Shown here: positions 21,991 to 32,972 of the stretch, one piece after another
Position numbering within the stretch: the first letter of the stretch is position 1
Layout: each line of letters starts with the position of its first letter
Assembly (NCBI GenBank): GCA_947579605.1
Contig: OX388313.1
Coordinates: 28,585,214 to 28,649,213 of the forward strand
Direction: 5' to 3'
Origin: Athripsodes cinereus
Taxonomy: Eukaryota > Arthropoda > Insecta > Trichoptera > Leptoceridae
DNA: 64,000 bases
Notes under the pieces: generated by a model
The model's database searches: none
What the model was told of the DNA's origin: nothing
Seen by the model: the letters and a program-made list of their open reading frames with translations, nothing else
Translations under genes and position numbers: made by a program

Positions 21991-22540
21991 CAATGGTCAA
22001 AGTTCTTATAATTGGTCAAAGTATTTATAATTGGTCTTAACAAGACGGTCACTTGCTGAAAAATGAGATCGCTTATTATATTACTTTGCATATTAAATTT
22101 CATGGATAGTTTATACGTAATTTGTTTTGTATTGTCTTTGAAAATAATTCGCTTGTTTTGACGAACAAAACGAAAAAATTGAGCCGGAATAAGCTAAATG
22201 TTACTGTGGAATAAAAAGAGGGAGTGCGTCCATGTAGCAGAATATAAGAAATCACATCATCTCGGTTCATTTCCAAAAAGGGGAGCGTTGTACAAAACGT
22301 ACCTCGACAAGAAAAAGAGAAAATAAAGTTTATTCTATTTTATGAATTTGAATGTCAAAACAAAACTTTTATCGAATGGGACAGAGAAGTATAAATAAAA
22401 ATAGCTTGTGTAGGTTTTTCTTATATTTATTTTTCTCGTTTTTGTGTTGGAGCGAAAAATTCTTGTATTTATGAATAAATGTATTCTAGATTGCATATTT
22501 GCATGACAAATATTCTTTGTTTATTTATGTTTAATGTGTT
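21991..22540. other. Intergenic
   Basis: No gene recognised. A 17-bp near-duplicate, CTTATAATTGGTCAAAGT, occurs twice around 22005-22030. Confidence 0.45.
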
Positions 22541-22541
22541 C

Positions 22542-22690
22542 AGCAATGAGGTATGCCACCCATTCTGAAAATCTTTCATAAAATGGCACGGAGAGGACGA
22601 CTTTCATGTTTATGACATTCCGTATCAATAAAAATTAAGACAATCAGGATGGGTGGACAATTTACATCTTAAAATTACACCCATCGTTGC
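22542..22690 (+). repeat. GTA repeat fragments in both orientations
   Basis: TTCAGCAATGAGGTATGCCACCC (plus) with GGCACGGAGAGGACGACTTTC is followed directly by the reverse-orientation words AAGACAATCAGGATGGGTGG (22640-22660): two abutting partial copies. Confidence 0.6.
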
Positions 22691-22871
22691 ATCGTTGTTA
22701 AATGTATTTTAACATACATAAAATACGAAAAAAAATAATCTAATAGTTACCTGTTATTTACGGTACACTGTAAAACTTACGGAAAAGAGAGGAAAACCTT
22801 TTTTTTGCCGAATGCTCCACAATAAAAAACTCTCAATAAAAAATAGCCTCACGAATAAGATAATCAACATC

Positions 22872-22985
22872 TACAATTCAGCGATGAGACATGCCAACCA
22901 TTCTGATTCTCTGATTTTTTTATGCCATGGAGAGGATAATCTGTATGTTTATTGCATGCAGATAGTCCACTGATTAGAAAAGATT
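22872..22985 (+). repeat. GTA repeat fragment
   Basis: AATTCAGCGATGAGACATGCC, CATGGAGAGGATAATCTGTATG and GCATGCAGATAGTCCACTG. Confidence 0.65.
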
Positions 22986-23370
22986 GCGAGTGTTTATTTG
23001 TATCAGGACATCATGTGGTGAAATCTAATTCTATTACTATTCTACTAGACTTTATATTTTTCTTCCAACTAACCCACTTATACTCCTTTTTATCAAAATC
23101 TTTATTATATTGCCGTCCTTGTTGTTGGAGAACTTTTCCAAGCAATTTTGCAGCAAAACTTCAGACTTCAACTTCAGAATGGTTTTGTACAATGAGCGAA
23201 AACTTGAGAATCTTCTTATAAATATGTTCCCGTTTGTATGTAAGTTTGGTAAAATTATATAAAGTTGAAAAATCAACAGTCTTCTTATACAATTTTCAAT
23301 TTCTTTCATCGCATGTGCTTTTATCTTCTTTCGCATGAATAATTACGCCGAGCAGATCTCTTATTGTATA
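22986..23370. other. Intergenic
   Basis: Two opposed frames of 89 and 94 codons overlap here; neither shows a domain. Confidence 0.45.
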
Positions 23371-23371
23371 T

Positions 23372-23930
23372 ATATAATGAGTTACAATCCATTGGATTGG
23401 TCTGCAACGAGTTTGGTTTTTCTTCTCCATTCGTCTCTATTCTCAGCCAGTCTTTTCAGCTCTACGTATGAGCCACAGTTCATGTCCCTCTTCAGTTGGT
23501 CCATATATGCGTCTCTTGGTCGGCCTCTGCTATTTGTCCCCTCGGTCTTAACCTCCGCGATGGCAATGAGTAGTCCTGGGTGCCTAAAGTTGTAGCCAAT
23601 CCAGTTAGCTCGTTGTTGGCTGATTCTCTTAAGGAGTTGCCTTTTTTCGCCTACCCTGGTTAATACTTCTTCGTTTTCGACGTGCTCCGACCACTGGATC
23701 TTAAGCATGCGTCTGTAGCACCACATTTCAAAGGCTTCCACACCACCTTCCGCTTTCACTCTTGCTGATGGTCCATGTCTCACAACCATAAAGCAGAATG
23801 CTCCATACAAAGGCTTTAGTAAGGTTCTTCCTTACGCTTAAGTCAATATTTGGGGATTCCAATATCTTCGATTTTTTGTTGAAGGCAATCCTTGCCTGGT
23901 TTATTCTGCTTACAATTTCTGCAGCCATAA
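23372..23930 (-). pseudogene. Family-B (RTE-like) LINE polymerase C-terminus
   Basis: Minus strand: an N-terminal piece with NLTKAFVWSILLYGCETW, then (after a frameshift near 23750) FEMWCYRRMLKIQWSEHV, NEEVLTRVGEKRQLLK, GRPRDAYMDQLKRDMN and NRDEWRRK to a stop at 23382. The post-RT 'W..RRML.I.W..H..NEEVL.R' and 'GR...W..D' motifs are those of RTE/craniofacial-type insect LINEs. The 3' end falls in TATATATAATGAGTTACAATCC on the plus strand, shared with 34830 and 43627. Truncated at about 23930. Confidence 0.8.
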
Positions 23931-24007
23931 TAAAATTAACTCATAAAATGGATACTATTTTTCTATTTATTAATTCATCGACGGCCTTTAAAAAGTAAGG
24001 TGTACAC

Positions 24008-24495
24008 CATGGGTGGTCAACCTTTTTAGCAGCCGGGCCAAATTTCAGAACGAGATTTCCTACCGGGCCACACAACAATATACTCCATATATAAATTAGT
24101 TTAAATTATAAAATATATTAAAATTTGATAATAACAATTAATAAATTTAAAAAAAAAACACTGAAAATGCGCCTTTGCGGTGGTTTATACCACAAAACGG
24201 CGTTAAGTAAATTGTCCGGATTTTTATTATTATATGGAACATTTGATAATTTTACTTCACCTTGAAATTTCTACTCCCCCGTCGCCAAATTTTCAAAATG
24301 GTACTTATAGGAATTTGAAATGTTTTAAAACTTCTCGGTTTTCTTTAAGAATATTTTCTCAAAATACCTCTTTCGAAAAAGTAACGGGTACTTGTACTGA
24401 CTATTATTAAAAAAAGTGTGCACATGCTTGGCGGGGCGCACGTAGACACCCAACGGGCCGCATGCGTCCCGCGGGCCGTGGGTTGGCCACCCATG
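24008..24495. mobile_element. hAT MITE with near-perfect 8-bp duplication
   Basis: Ends CATGGGTGGTCAACC and GGTTGGCCACCCATG are inverted repeats (one mismatch). The flanks are GTGTACAC (24000-24007) and GTTTACAC (24496-24503), an 8-bp duplication with one change. 488 bp, non-coding, with a GC-rich subterminal GGGCCGC block. Confidence 0.88.
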
Positions 24496-24689
24496 GTTTA
24501 CACAGTATAAAATATAATACATAAAAAAATATAACCAATAATAATAATAACGAGAGGTCGTCGCTTTCTGGGAGGGAATGGGAGTGTAGATGTGGATTTG
24601 GTGTTTTTGTTATTTATCGTTTGCTAACAGATACGAAGAGAAGAAGAAGATAATAAAAACAATCAGTAAATCAAAATAATAATATGATG

Positions 24690-24765
24690 CTACATTAGTT
24701 TGGGACTAGCTCAATCTGCTTGATTTGCTCATACATTGTTTAAATGTTTATATATTTTTAAATGT
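24690..24765 (+). repeat. SINE-2 3' end
   Basis: TTAGTTTGGGACTAGCTCAATCTG matches 51355-51385; the tRNA-like head is absent. Confidence 0.65.
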
Positions 24766-25410
24766 TCTTCAGTCCCACCGGGCTTAAATACTAGTGTTAG
24801 TGAATAAAATATAAGACAAAATAAAAAGAAACTTTTAAGTTTTCATATCAAATTGTTGTTTTTATTTTTCCATTTAGAAATGAAACAAAAAGTCTGACTG
24901 GAAGGCATCTTTATTAATTTTAGAAAAAAGTTTAACTTTTTTTTATTCTTCTCATTTTTTGTTAATTTTATATTTTAATATTATAATGAAAATAGTCTTC
25001 AGACAAGCAATTTAATTTATACCAACTTAATTTCGAGTTTGTCGTGATTTTTCTTCTTTGAAAATTCCCTTTTGAAGTCTAAAAATATAAAGCTCTTTTT
25101 CCTTTTAACCAGAAGACGTCTTATATGTTCGCAATATGTAATTAGTCCTGTTAGTCCGATGGTTACGCCATCTGTGATAAATGAAATCTCGATGTTAGAG
25201 ATAATTTTATCGATGTTATTTTTACAATTAACCATTGTATGAGGTTATATACGTAAATTTAACATAATTATAGAATTGATTATTTTATTCTTCACTGTAC
25301 ATTGGTTACAATATTTCAAATCAATACAAAGTATCATAAAACTATCAATTATTCAATGTACAGAGGGCGAGTTTATCGCTAGAATGCGATGTCTTCCAAC
25401 TAACCGTAAC
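24766..25410. other. Intergenic
   Basis: A 72-codon minus-strand frame at 25017-25235 has no motif. Nothing else recognised. Confidence 0.45.
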
Positions 25411-25412
25411 AC

Positions 25413-26510
25413 TAACTAATTAATGGCTATTATTTAAACGATCAGCATAATATTGAAGTTTTGTTCAGCAGAAAAATGTATTCTGTCGACAAATATATCA
25501 TTTTGATATGCTACTTATGCCCAGCGAGAAAATTATATTTGTATTGCAAATAATATGATATTGTAAAACTCTAAATTTAATCGACCAGCAAAATTATTAA
25601 TTTTGTTTTCACTAAATGAGTAAAACTCCATTTTTAAATTAAAAAATTAATAAGTAAAAAATACTTAAGAGTTTTAAATTTCTTTATTTATCAGTTACAC
25701 GTGTTTCGGGTTCCAAGCCCATATTCATACTGATTTATTGTTAGTTGGTATTACAATGATTGATTATTAATCATTGTAATACCAACTAACAATAAATCAG
25801 TATGAATATGGGCTTGCAACCCGAAACACGTGTAACTGATAAATAAAGAAATTTAAAACTCTTAAGTATTTTTTACTTATTAATTTTTTAAGCAAAATTA
25901 TTATTTGACCAGTATAATGATTATTTGTGCAGCAAAATAAATAAATGAGCAGCAAACCGAGAGCTAATTTTAATTAAACTTGTGAAAGCTAAATTTTTAA
26001 TCTTGTTCAAATAATAAATCTTTGTATGTAGCATCTTTTTATGTGATTTTATATGTAGCATCTAGCAACGATTCTAGCGTTTTTCGACATTTCAGTTAGA
26101 TATTTCGTTAATATAGCAAAGCGGAAACTGGCATTATTTTCGTAGTCATCATTAATTTGGTAAGAAATCACAAAAACTTCATGTGGATCCGAAGGTAAAT
26201 CGGTGTGTGAAAAATATTGTTTATCTAATATTTTCTGCCGGTCAAATAATAATTCTGCTGCTCAAATAATAATTCTGCTGCTCAAATAACAATTCTGCTG
26301 GTCAATTTATTATTTTGTTGTGCGATTATTTATTAAGCTGTTAAAATTTGTTAATTTGCTGATATAACCAAGTTTGTTTGTAAAACAAGTGTTGCGATTA
26401 TTTTTTTATTTATTGCCGATGAAAACATTGTTTGCTGCGCAAATGACTTAAATGCTGATTTTTTCTTTGCCGATCGAATGGATTAATAGCCGATCAAATA
26501 ATTAGTTCCC
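25413..26510. mobile_element. Foldback locus with inverted 20-bp arrays
   Basis: On the left, units of the type AGCAAAATTATTATTTGACC start at 25891, 25911, 25931 and 25951, with looser ones from about 25444. On the right, the complementary unit GTCAAATAATAATTCTGCTG starts at 26241, 26261, 26281, 26301 and 26321 and decays beyond. The outermost AACTAATTA words near 25415 and 26500 are also inverted. Seen: 20-bp phasing and opposite orientation. Inferred: a DNA element with array-type subterminal repeats. No protein is encoded. A separate palindromic element is inserted at 25640-25890. Confidence 0.65.
25640..25890. mobile_element. Palindromic element, 122-bp arms
   Basis: 25640-25761 and 25769-25890 are reverse complements with one mismatch seen (CCAAGCCC against GGGCTTGC) and a 7-bp spacer. 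Contains CCCGAAACACGTGTAACTG. Very recent foldback MITE or inverted duplication. Confidence 0.85.
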
Positions 26511-26527
26511 CTAATTAATTATCATAT

Positions 26528-26603
26528 TATAAGGCCTAGAAAAGACAGCGTCACCTCGACGAGACTACCAAATATGGTGACGTTGTCTTTTCTAAGCATT
26601 ATA
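26528..26603. repeat. 28-bp-arm hairpin
   Basis: Arms 26528-26555 and 26576-26603 (core AGAAAAGACAGCGTCACC and GGTGACGTTGTCTTTTCT) pair with three or four mismatches and a 20-bp loop. Confidence 0.7.
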
Positions 26604-26639
26604 CGAGAGTTTCGTCTGTTAAATTTTTGTTATAAATAG

Positions 26640-26785
26640 TCGTACTTTTTACCACTACTAAACCATCACGGCATATCTCATGGCTCTGAGAAGACGGCTT
26701 GCATGCTTATTGCAAGCAGCTGATTTGCTGGCAACCTCACTTGTGGGTGGGATACGCCTTCATGGTGTAGTAGTAGTAGTAGAAA
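26640..26785 (+). repeat. GTA repeat with (GTA)n tail
   Basis: GAAGACGGCTTGCATGCTTATTGC, AGCAGCTGATTTGCTGGCAACC and TGTGGGTGGGATACGCC, ending in GTAGTAGTAGTAGTAG at 26767-26782. An opposed CCATCACGGCATATCTCATGG word precedes it. Clear evidence for the trinucleotide tail. Confidence 0.75.
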
Positions 26786-26919
26786 ATAAAGAAATAAGTA
26801 AACAAAAAGTTGTGATCTTCTTTGCCTACACAATAAAGGCTGTTTACGTTGTTGTTAATAAAACGATTTTACAAGTTGAAGATATAATTTGAAAACAGAG
26901 AAACAAGTTAAGAGTTTAA

Positions 26920-26980
26920 CAATGTCCTTATAAATCGAAACTGTGATATTGTAAGTTTGACAATGTCTATGTTGAAAATC
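26920..26980. mobile_element. Trace of the 20262-type foldback
   Basis: AACAATGTCCTTATAAATCG and TTGACAATGTCTATG resemble the inner arms of the 20262 element. Confidence 0.4.
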
Positions 26981-27928
26981 GAGACACTGCGCCGAAGAAA
27001 AGAATACGAAAACCCAAACCAAAATTAATTAGTAGGTACTTAAAAAATAACGATATTTTGAAATTTTAATTTAAAAGCAATTCTTTTCACAAAATTTTAT
27101 TATAATTTTTCATTTTATCCAGAGAATTTTAATGTATGTAAACAGTATTTTTAAAATAAAATCTCTTCTTTAGATATATTTGGTGTAATTTCTTGGAAAC
27201 AATATCCATTTTAGAGTTCGTTATTCGAGCTGTAATCCCCCTAATTGGTAGAATTTGCGTAATCGCTTTTCTCGGAAATTGTAAACATCAATTATATTGT
27301 TTTAATTAACAAGAAAAGTGAGCCTATTTAAAATACTTAGGAAAATTACTTTTTGTCGAAAGACATTTTAACAGTATAAATACCCATCGAGACGCGGCAA
27401 AATAAAAAGAGACTAACTCCATTTTAATATCTAAATGATCTAGAGTTTGTATGTTCACATTTTTAACATATTTGAAACTAACAAAACACTATTTACATAA
27501 TTCACTCGATTGCGGGTGCATTGCCGTAAAATGAAATAAGAAAACACTATTTACTTTTCACTTTTGATTTTATTACTCGAGCACTTTCGTCAAGTTAGTT
27601 TGACTAATTCAAGAGAACTCCATTATAATATATCTTATTTTAAACTTATTTAACATCAACTGATCTAACACTTCGCATGTTCGAAAGGTCAACAATTAGA
27701 AATTTTTCAAAAACTAGTTTTTTTTTATTATCACATGTAAAAAGTGATATTCTTTCAACTACACAAACAAAAATTTCAAAATTTGAATAATTATTTCTAT
27801 AAGAAGCACATATTTGTTATGAGTTGTCAGTAGACCGCCAGAAAACTTTTAAACTTTAACGTGATATATCTCGGAATATTAGAATAATTTATAGATGTTC
27901 GGTTGTTACAACTGGAGGATTGATCGAA
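26981..27928. other. Intergenic
   Basis: No gene recognised. A CACTCGATTGCGGGTGCATTGCC word (27503) has a partner near 14420 (CACTCGGTATCGGGTGCCATGCC), possibly an unnamed repeat. Confidence 0.45.
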
Positions 27929-27929
27929 T

Positions 27930-28072
27930 CTTTGGACGGTCACCTCATCGCATAATACCATTTCTCTCAGCCATGTACTTGTACATATATATTTCTTATT
28001 ACTCTGTTCCTCTTCATTCCTCCTACAGATCTTAACTACCGATGCTTAATTTCATCCATTCCTTTTTTTTAG
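27930..28072 (-). pseudogene. Family-A LINE fragment
   Basis: TCTCTCAGCCATGTACTTGTAC...CTGTTCCTCTTCATTCCTCC on the plus strand aligns with 16790-16840 (reverse of the AER..MNE segment). Confidence 0.5.
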
Positions 28073-28142
28073 AATAGATATATCTGAGTTTTGTTATAAA
28101 CCCAATAACAAACTTATACACCTTTCACAGTAAGCTAAAAGC
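28073..28142 (-). repeat. SINE-1, 3' part
   Basis: TTGTTATAAACCCAATAAC and CTTATACACCTTTCACAGTAAGCT are the reverse of the SINE-1 tail. Confidence 0.65.
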
Positions 28143-28299
28143 TTATATATATATATATATATAAGCACGAAACGTCGGGCAGAAGCCAACGGTCTTTCTC
28201 AAGACCAACTATAAAAGCCTTTCTCAAGGCTACTGTACGTAGAGTACCCAAAAGCGATACTTATATATGAATAATATGCTCTGCGAAAACACCTTTTCA

Positions 28300-28330
<31 letters not shown>

Positions 28331-28538
28331 CTGCATGTTCCGGTGACGGGCCGTGTCTCGTCCCACATGCAAAGGCAAGAGCCAAGTCTCTGCCCGACTG
28401 TACGCAGTGAAATGGAGTAAAACCTTCACCTCATACTATCTCCTGCGTAAAATCAAGTGATCTTTCATTAATGGAGTGCATGTTGCACATGCATTTCCGA
28501 TGAAAATTCAAATCACACAGTCATTCATATATATATTT
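28143..28538. repeat. (AT)n microsatellites and flanks
   Basis: AT dinucleotide runs at about 28146-28162 and 28301-28330. The words ACGTCGGGCAGA (28170) and TCTGCCCGACTG (28391) are inverted and may bound a ~240-bp element, but no duplication is visible. Confidence 0.5.
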
Positions 28539-29060
28539 ATGGACAATTTGTAAAGCGCCGTTTACTCATAACATGACCTCAAGGGCGCTGTATATCGTAT
28601 CCATCACCCGAAACTCCCAGCAAAAAGGTGTGTCTTCAGCCCTCTTTTAAAACTCTCTCCATTCACCTGCTCTCGCAGACACAGCGGCAGCTTGTTCCAA
28701 CATCTGGGACCCGCAACACTAAACGCTCTATCTCCAAAGCCTGTTTTGCGAGATCGAGATGGCTCAATCAGTCTGCATTTTGCCTCACCCTGTGCTGAGC
28801 AAAGCATGAGCCGTCTTTCACTGATGGTCTCGATCTCACACATCTCCGACAAATAAGATGGTAATACTCCCTTCAAGGCCGAAAACACCATCACACATAA
28901 TCTTATAATCCACTTGTTGCTTTACTTTTAACCAATGTAAGTTGTGCAAGAGAGGAGTAATGTGCTCAAATCTTCGACCTCTCAGGAAAGGGGTTATTCC
29001 ACCAAAATTCATTCTACATTCAACAGTGTATTGTATAGATATCATAACAATATTCTCAAC
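28539..29060 (-). pseudogene. L2/CR1-type LINE 3' end, frameshifted
   Basis: Minus strand: HITPLLHNLHWLKVKQQVDY in one frame, then (frameshift near 28860) KGVLPSYLSEMCE, DRAFSVAGPRCWNKLP and FKRGLKTHLF in another, to a stop near 28604. These match the order in the 53237-55747 element (HITPLLKELHWL..., SFSVAGPTAWNRLP). The 3' end contains GACAATTTGTAAAGCGCCGTTTA...CTCAAGGGCGC on the plus strand, as at 53215 and 50041. A second, older copy of the same or a sister family. Confidence 0.8.
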
Positions 29061-29800
29061 ATAATATCATGCAGAACTGCGGCGTTTCCCACGAGGATGC
29101 ATTCGACAGAACCATGTGTAGAAACAAAACAAGAAAGGCAGACCCCACCATCATGTGGGACTAATAAATGCCCAAGGAGAAGAAGAAGAATATCACACAT
29201 TACTTTGGTTAGCTACTAGGAGATAAGCTCGTTACTTTTTTGTTTAAAATTATTATTCTTATTAATGGTTCACATCTTTAAAAAGTCCGAAATGGAGCTT
29301 CATTCATTTCATTTTAGCTCGTCTATCATTTAATACAAATTTACTTAGGTTTTTATTTCAAAGTACTTAGAATAAAGTATACTTACCTGTATTTTAATTG
29401 TTATTTTTATCGTTGAATGACAATTTTTTTGGTAAAGTTTCACTTTTCTTTTAGGCATTCTCTTAAGAAATAAAAGCACTAGAAATAATGTAAAGCAACT
29501 TCATTTTTAGGTAAATACCAACATAATTTATTTTGATGTTGAAACTTAACTTATCTGCCGATTGTTCTTGGTGGAAGTTCATTATAATGAGATTGATTTT
29601 TTTACGCGGCGGCAGAATTGCCATCCACACTTCTCAGGATTGTATAAGTAATTATATTATTATTACTGACAGTAAAACGATTCTTACAAGGATCATTACA
29701 GCTAAAGGCCAATGCGATCCCAGAAGAAAACTAACAATAACCAGACAACAACACAAATACAGTATGCATATAATAAAAAAGAATTTTATTATATATTAAA
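29061..29800. other. Intergenic
   Basis: No gene recognised. GTTCTTGGTGGAAGTTCAT (about 29567) recurs at 51141 and, reversed, at about 33017, suggesting a small unnamed repeat. Confidence 0.45.
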
Positions 29801-29804
29801 ATAA

Positions 29805-29995
29805 TAGAAACGCCAGTGGCCCAGCTGCTTATAATAAACATGCAATTCGTCCTTTCCGTGCCAAAAAAAGTTCAGACATTTCAGAAGAACTGAAAATGTT
29901 AAAGATCTAAAAATGTGATGTTGTACGAATACCTGCCCTTTACAGAACACTCTAAGACTTGCAGAAAAGAATGGAAGGCCGAGGACTCTATGAGA
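29805..29995 (-). repeat. GTA repeat, diverged
   Basis: GTGGCCCAGCTGC, AATAAACATGCAATTCGTCC, GTACGAATACCTGCCC, TTTACAGAACACTC and GCAGAAAAGAATGG in family order. Confidence 0.6.
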
Positions 29996-30269
29996 TGAAT
30001 AGGTACGTAGCATGTAATAATGTTCCAATTTACATTTGAAATTAAATAATTTAAGAGTAAATACTCTCCCCTTTTCCTCCTCCTGTCTTTATCTCCTCAT
30101 CCCTCCCCCACGCCACTCCCCTCGCCTCACCGCTGTTTCTCCTTTGCATAACAAATTTTCCTGTTCTCTATATACTTATAATAATATATAATATATAGCT
30201 ACACCATATAAGGAGGAAGATTGCTTCAAAAAATTCTGAAAAAGAAGTAATCATTGCACAAATAAATTA
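29996..30269. other. Intergenic, C/T-rich
   Basis: 30061-30150 is strongly pyrimidine-rich (CTCCCC, CCTCC words). No gene. Confidence 0.45.
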
Positions 30270-30600
30270 TTGAATTGGTCTTCCACTCTTTTTTGTAAGT
30301 TTTCTAATGTCCTGTAAATAGGAGGTGTTCGTAAAAAATATAGACATTTTATATCCTAAATTCAGCGATGAGGTTTGCCATCCACCCTGAATTTCTTATT
30401 TTTTTGTTGGCACAGAGAGTGGACAGCTTGCATTTTTATTATAGGTACACAGCTAGTCTGCTGGCTACCCCATTTGTTGGATATGCCGTAATGGTATAAC
30501 AGTAGCAGTATATTATGTAAGCCACCCTGAATCTCCTAATTTCATAGCACGGAAAGAATGATCGGCAAGTACCTATATTCGTAGATTATTATAAGAAATT
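30270..30600 (+). repeat. GTA repeat plus a second fragment
   Basis: Full-length-like copy 30270-30505 (ATTGGTCTTCCACTC, TCAGCGATGAGGTTTGCC, GGATATGCCGTAATGG), followed at 30515-30575 by a short second piece (GTAAGCCACCCTGAATCTCC, AGCACGGAAAG). Confidence 0.7.
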
Positions 30601-30609
30601 GATTATTCA

Positions 30610-30850
30610 TTAATTCATACCATCACAGCATTCCCATAAGAGGAGTAACCAGCGGAGAAACTGTATGCAAAAAACATGCAGATCAGCCTCTTCGTGCCAA
30701 CAACTTCTAAGGCATTCAGGAAGGGTGGCTTACCCCATCTTAAATTGTCTGACAAGAAATGTTTTACTAAAACTTGTCTTTTATAGGGCACTCAAAAATT
30801 TACAGAAAAAAGTGAGAGGTTCTTTACGGGGGCTCCACGAGGGTTCATCA
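30610..30850 (-). repeat. GTA repeat
   Basis: CATACCATCACAGCATTCCC, AAAAAACATGCAGATCAGCC, GGCATTCAGGAAGGGTGG, GGGCACTCAAAAATTTACAG and GGGGGCTCCACGAG, nearly complete in reverse orientation. Confidence 0.75.
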
Positions 30851-31815
30851 AACCATCAACCATGCCATGTTTGAGCTTTAAGATATCGGAAGATGGGAAA
30901 CACAACGTGACAACGGCGGGGCTTCTGGTATGAATCTGTCCAAAGAAAGGATAATGCTAGAATCTCAAATATTGATAAGGTTTTGTTATGTAAAAACGAT
31001 TAGGTAAATATTGTCTCACATAAACGACATGAGCCACTCTTTTTCAGCCATCAAATCCTTCACAACATATTTTTTTACTGCTCTTCAATCCATTCAGGCA
31101 CTGGCTATTCTCGGGCTCACACCCTTTGAACGCCTAATTACACGTGACTGGACACCTCGCCTCGGCTTTATGTAATGTCTTTTTATATTTTTTAATTAAC
31201 ATCCGATGGCCGAACGGCGCTTGTAAGTGTAAGGTTTCTGCCTCCGAAATAATGCATTCCAAAGTCTTCCAAGATCTCAGTTAATGTTATTTAATAGTCT
31301 TTAAAAGTCTTACAGATATTAAATTGTATATAAAACAAAATAAAAGTATTTTTACACTCACTTTCCATTTCAATATCTTTACCCGCGAGTAGATATCTCT
31401 GCGTCATTACGAAGCACACACAATAAAATAATTTATTTTTCTTGTTTTTTCTCTTTCATGTTATTACAATCAAAATTTCCTTTTTTCTTACAACTGGGTA
31501 ATGATAAAAGGAAATTTCCTTACGAATTTTATTACGTAATATCCCCCTTCCTTCCCCTACCCACGTCCCACTTCTCCCATCTTCTCTTCTCTTACACTAA
31601 ACCTTACCTTACAAACACTTTTACCTCAATAATAATTTTATTTCCTTCATATTATCACGGGATTTTCAACAAGCGGTGTAAACAGCAAACTTATTGATAT
31701 TAAAATGATTTAGTTAAAAACACTGTATAAATAAAAATGTACTTTCATAAGGTTACCATGACAAAATAGAATACCTATATAATTGATAGTAATGAATATA
31801 CAGATTATCATTCTT
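30851..31815. other. Intergenic
   Basis: No gene recognised. A 79-codon frame (31458-31697) is low complexity. Confidence 0.45.
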
Positions 31816-31819
31816 GAAC

Positions 31820-32010
31820 TATAAAATTAAGACATTCAGGATGGGTGGCATATCTCATCGCTGCTGAATCGAAGATGTTTAATGTCTTATAGTGATATTT
31901 CACGAATACCTGCTATTTACAGGGTTTTATTTATCATTTTACCGATGGGTTAATAGTTTAAAAATGCCATGGGATTCCACTCTTTTCTGTAAATTATCAT
32001 GTGTCTTATT
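31820..32010 (-). repeat. GTA repeat fragment
   Basis: AAGACATTCAGGATGGGTGG, CATCGCTGCTGAATCG, CACGAATACCTGCTATTTACAG and CATGGGATTCCACTC. Confidence 0.65.
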
Positions 32011-32595
32011 ATTGCAGGCAGGCATTTGTAAAACATTAACTTATATAACCCTCCTTTACACGAGACTTGTCTCTATAAGGAGGATGTTTAGATTTAAGTT
32101 TTTATCAAATAGTCTTTGTATTGTCATGCCTGTAAAATTGTTATGTCAAATAAAATAAATAATTAAAAATAACATCTAGAGGGAGTGATGCAAAATATCT
32201 GTTTTTTCCAGCTTTTAATTTGTTAGTTATTAGAAGTGTGTGTGATATAAAATAGAAACTTAATGTACATGTGTCGTTCACTGTTGTGTTTGCTTCTGGC
32301 GTCTCGACGCAGCTCGGTTGGTTGCACTCTTGTGATTACATCAATGCTCTCTGAGCTTTTTTCGAAAACTTTGGGAAAACTGCGATTGACTCAGTGAACA
32401 ACTAATTATGGCTGTAACATTTTATATGACACTGTTTTATTTTGTAATATTGTAACCAATGTACAGTAAAGAATTTTTTTTTCTAATTTTGCTTTTATTG
32501 TTTAACTTTATGTGTTTGATACGCCTGTTGGCATATTTCTGCTTTCAATAAATATATTTTAATTTCTGATTATAATGACTTACACTATATATAGT
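32011..32595. other. Intergenic
   Basis: Nothing recognised. Confidence 0.45.
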
Positions 32596-32597
32596 GT

Positions 32598-32805
32598 ATT
32601 CGTCGAATCCTGTTCTACTTTGGGCATATCACACGAAGAAGGCCAGAAAACCTGGAGAAGTTTGTTCTAACCGGAGGTGTGGAGGGTAACAGGGCTAGGA
32701 GACGAGTACCGATGATATGGAGTGATCGGGTGAAGGAGGCAATGGGAGAGACCTTGCATGAAGCGTTGGGAAGGACTGAGGATTGGGATCACTGGAAACA
32801 TTTTA
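32598..32805 (+). pseudogene. LINE RT C-terminal stub
   Basis: Plus strand: RRILFYFGHITRRRPENLEK, GVEGNRARRRVPMIWSDRV and EALGRTEDWDHW. Same protein end as 5665-5905 (GVEERRSRGRIPTRWSDH..). Truncated upstream; the SINE-1 at 32818 follows at once. Confidence 0.75.
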
Positions 32806-32815
32806 TTTACACAAA

Positions 32816-32972
32816 TAGTTCGTCGGTAGCCTGGAGGTAGAGTCTCGGCTTTCAGAACAAGGGGTCCGTGGTTCGATACCAGGTGCCGGCAAACTCCCAA
32901 GTGTGAAAGGTGAATTAGGTTGAATTTGGGTTTATAACAAAACCCAGATATATCTTTTAAAAAAAATGGTAA
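32816..32972 (+). repeat. SINE-1 (tRNA-derived), full length
   Basis: Head AGTTCGTCGGTAGCCTGGAGG with A-box-like TAGCCTGGAGG and B box GGTTCGATACC, then CCGGCAAACTCCCAAG, GTGAAAGGTGAATTAGG, and an AACCCAGATATATC end with an A run. Other copies: 52547-52715, 34296-34530 (minus) and partial copies at 21645 and 28073. Confidence 0.85.

Noticed and set aside
28146..28330. AT dinucleotide runs as a replication origin or regulatory site
   Set aside because: Simple (AT)n microsatellites with no further supporting structure.
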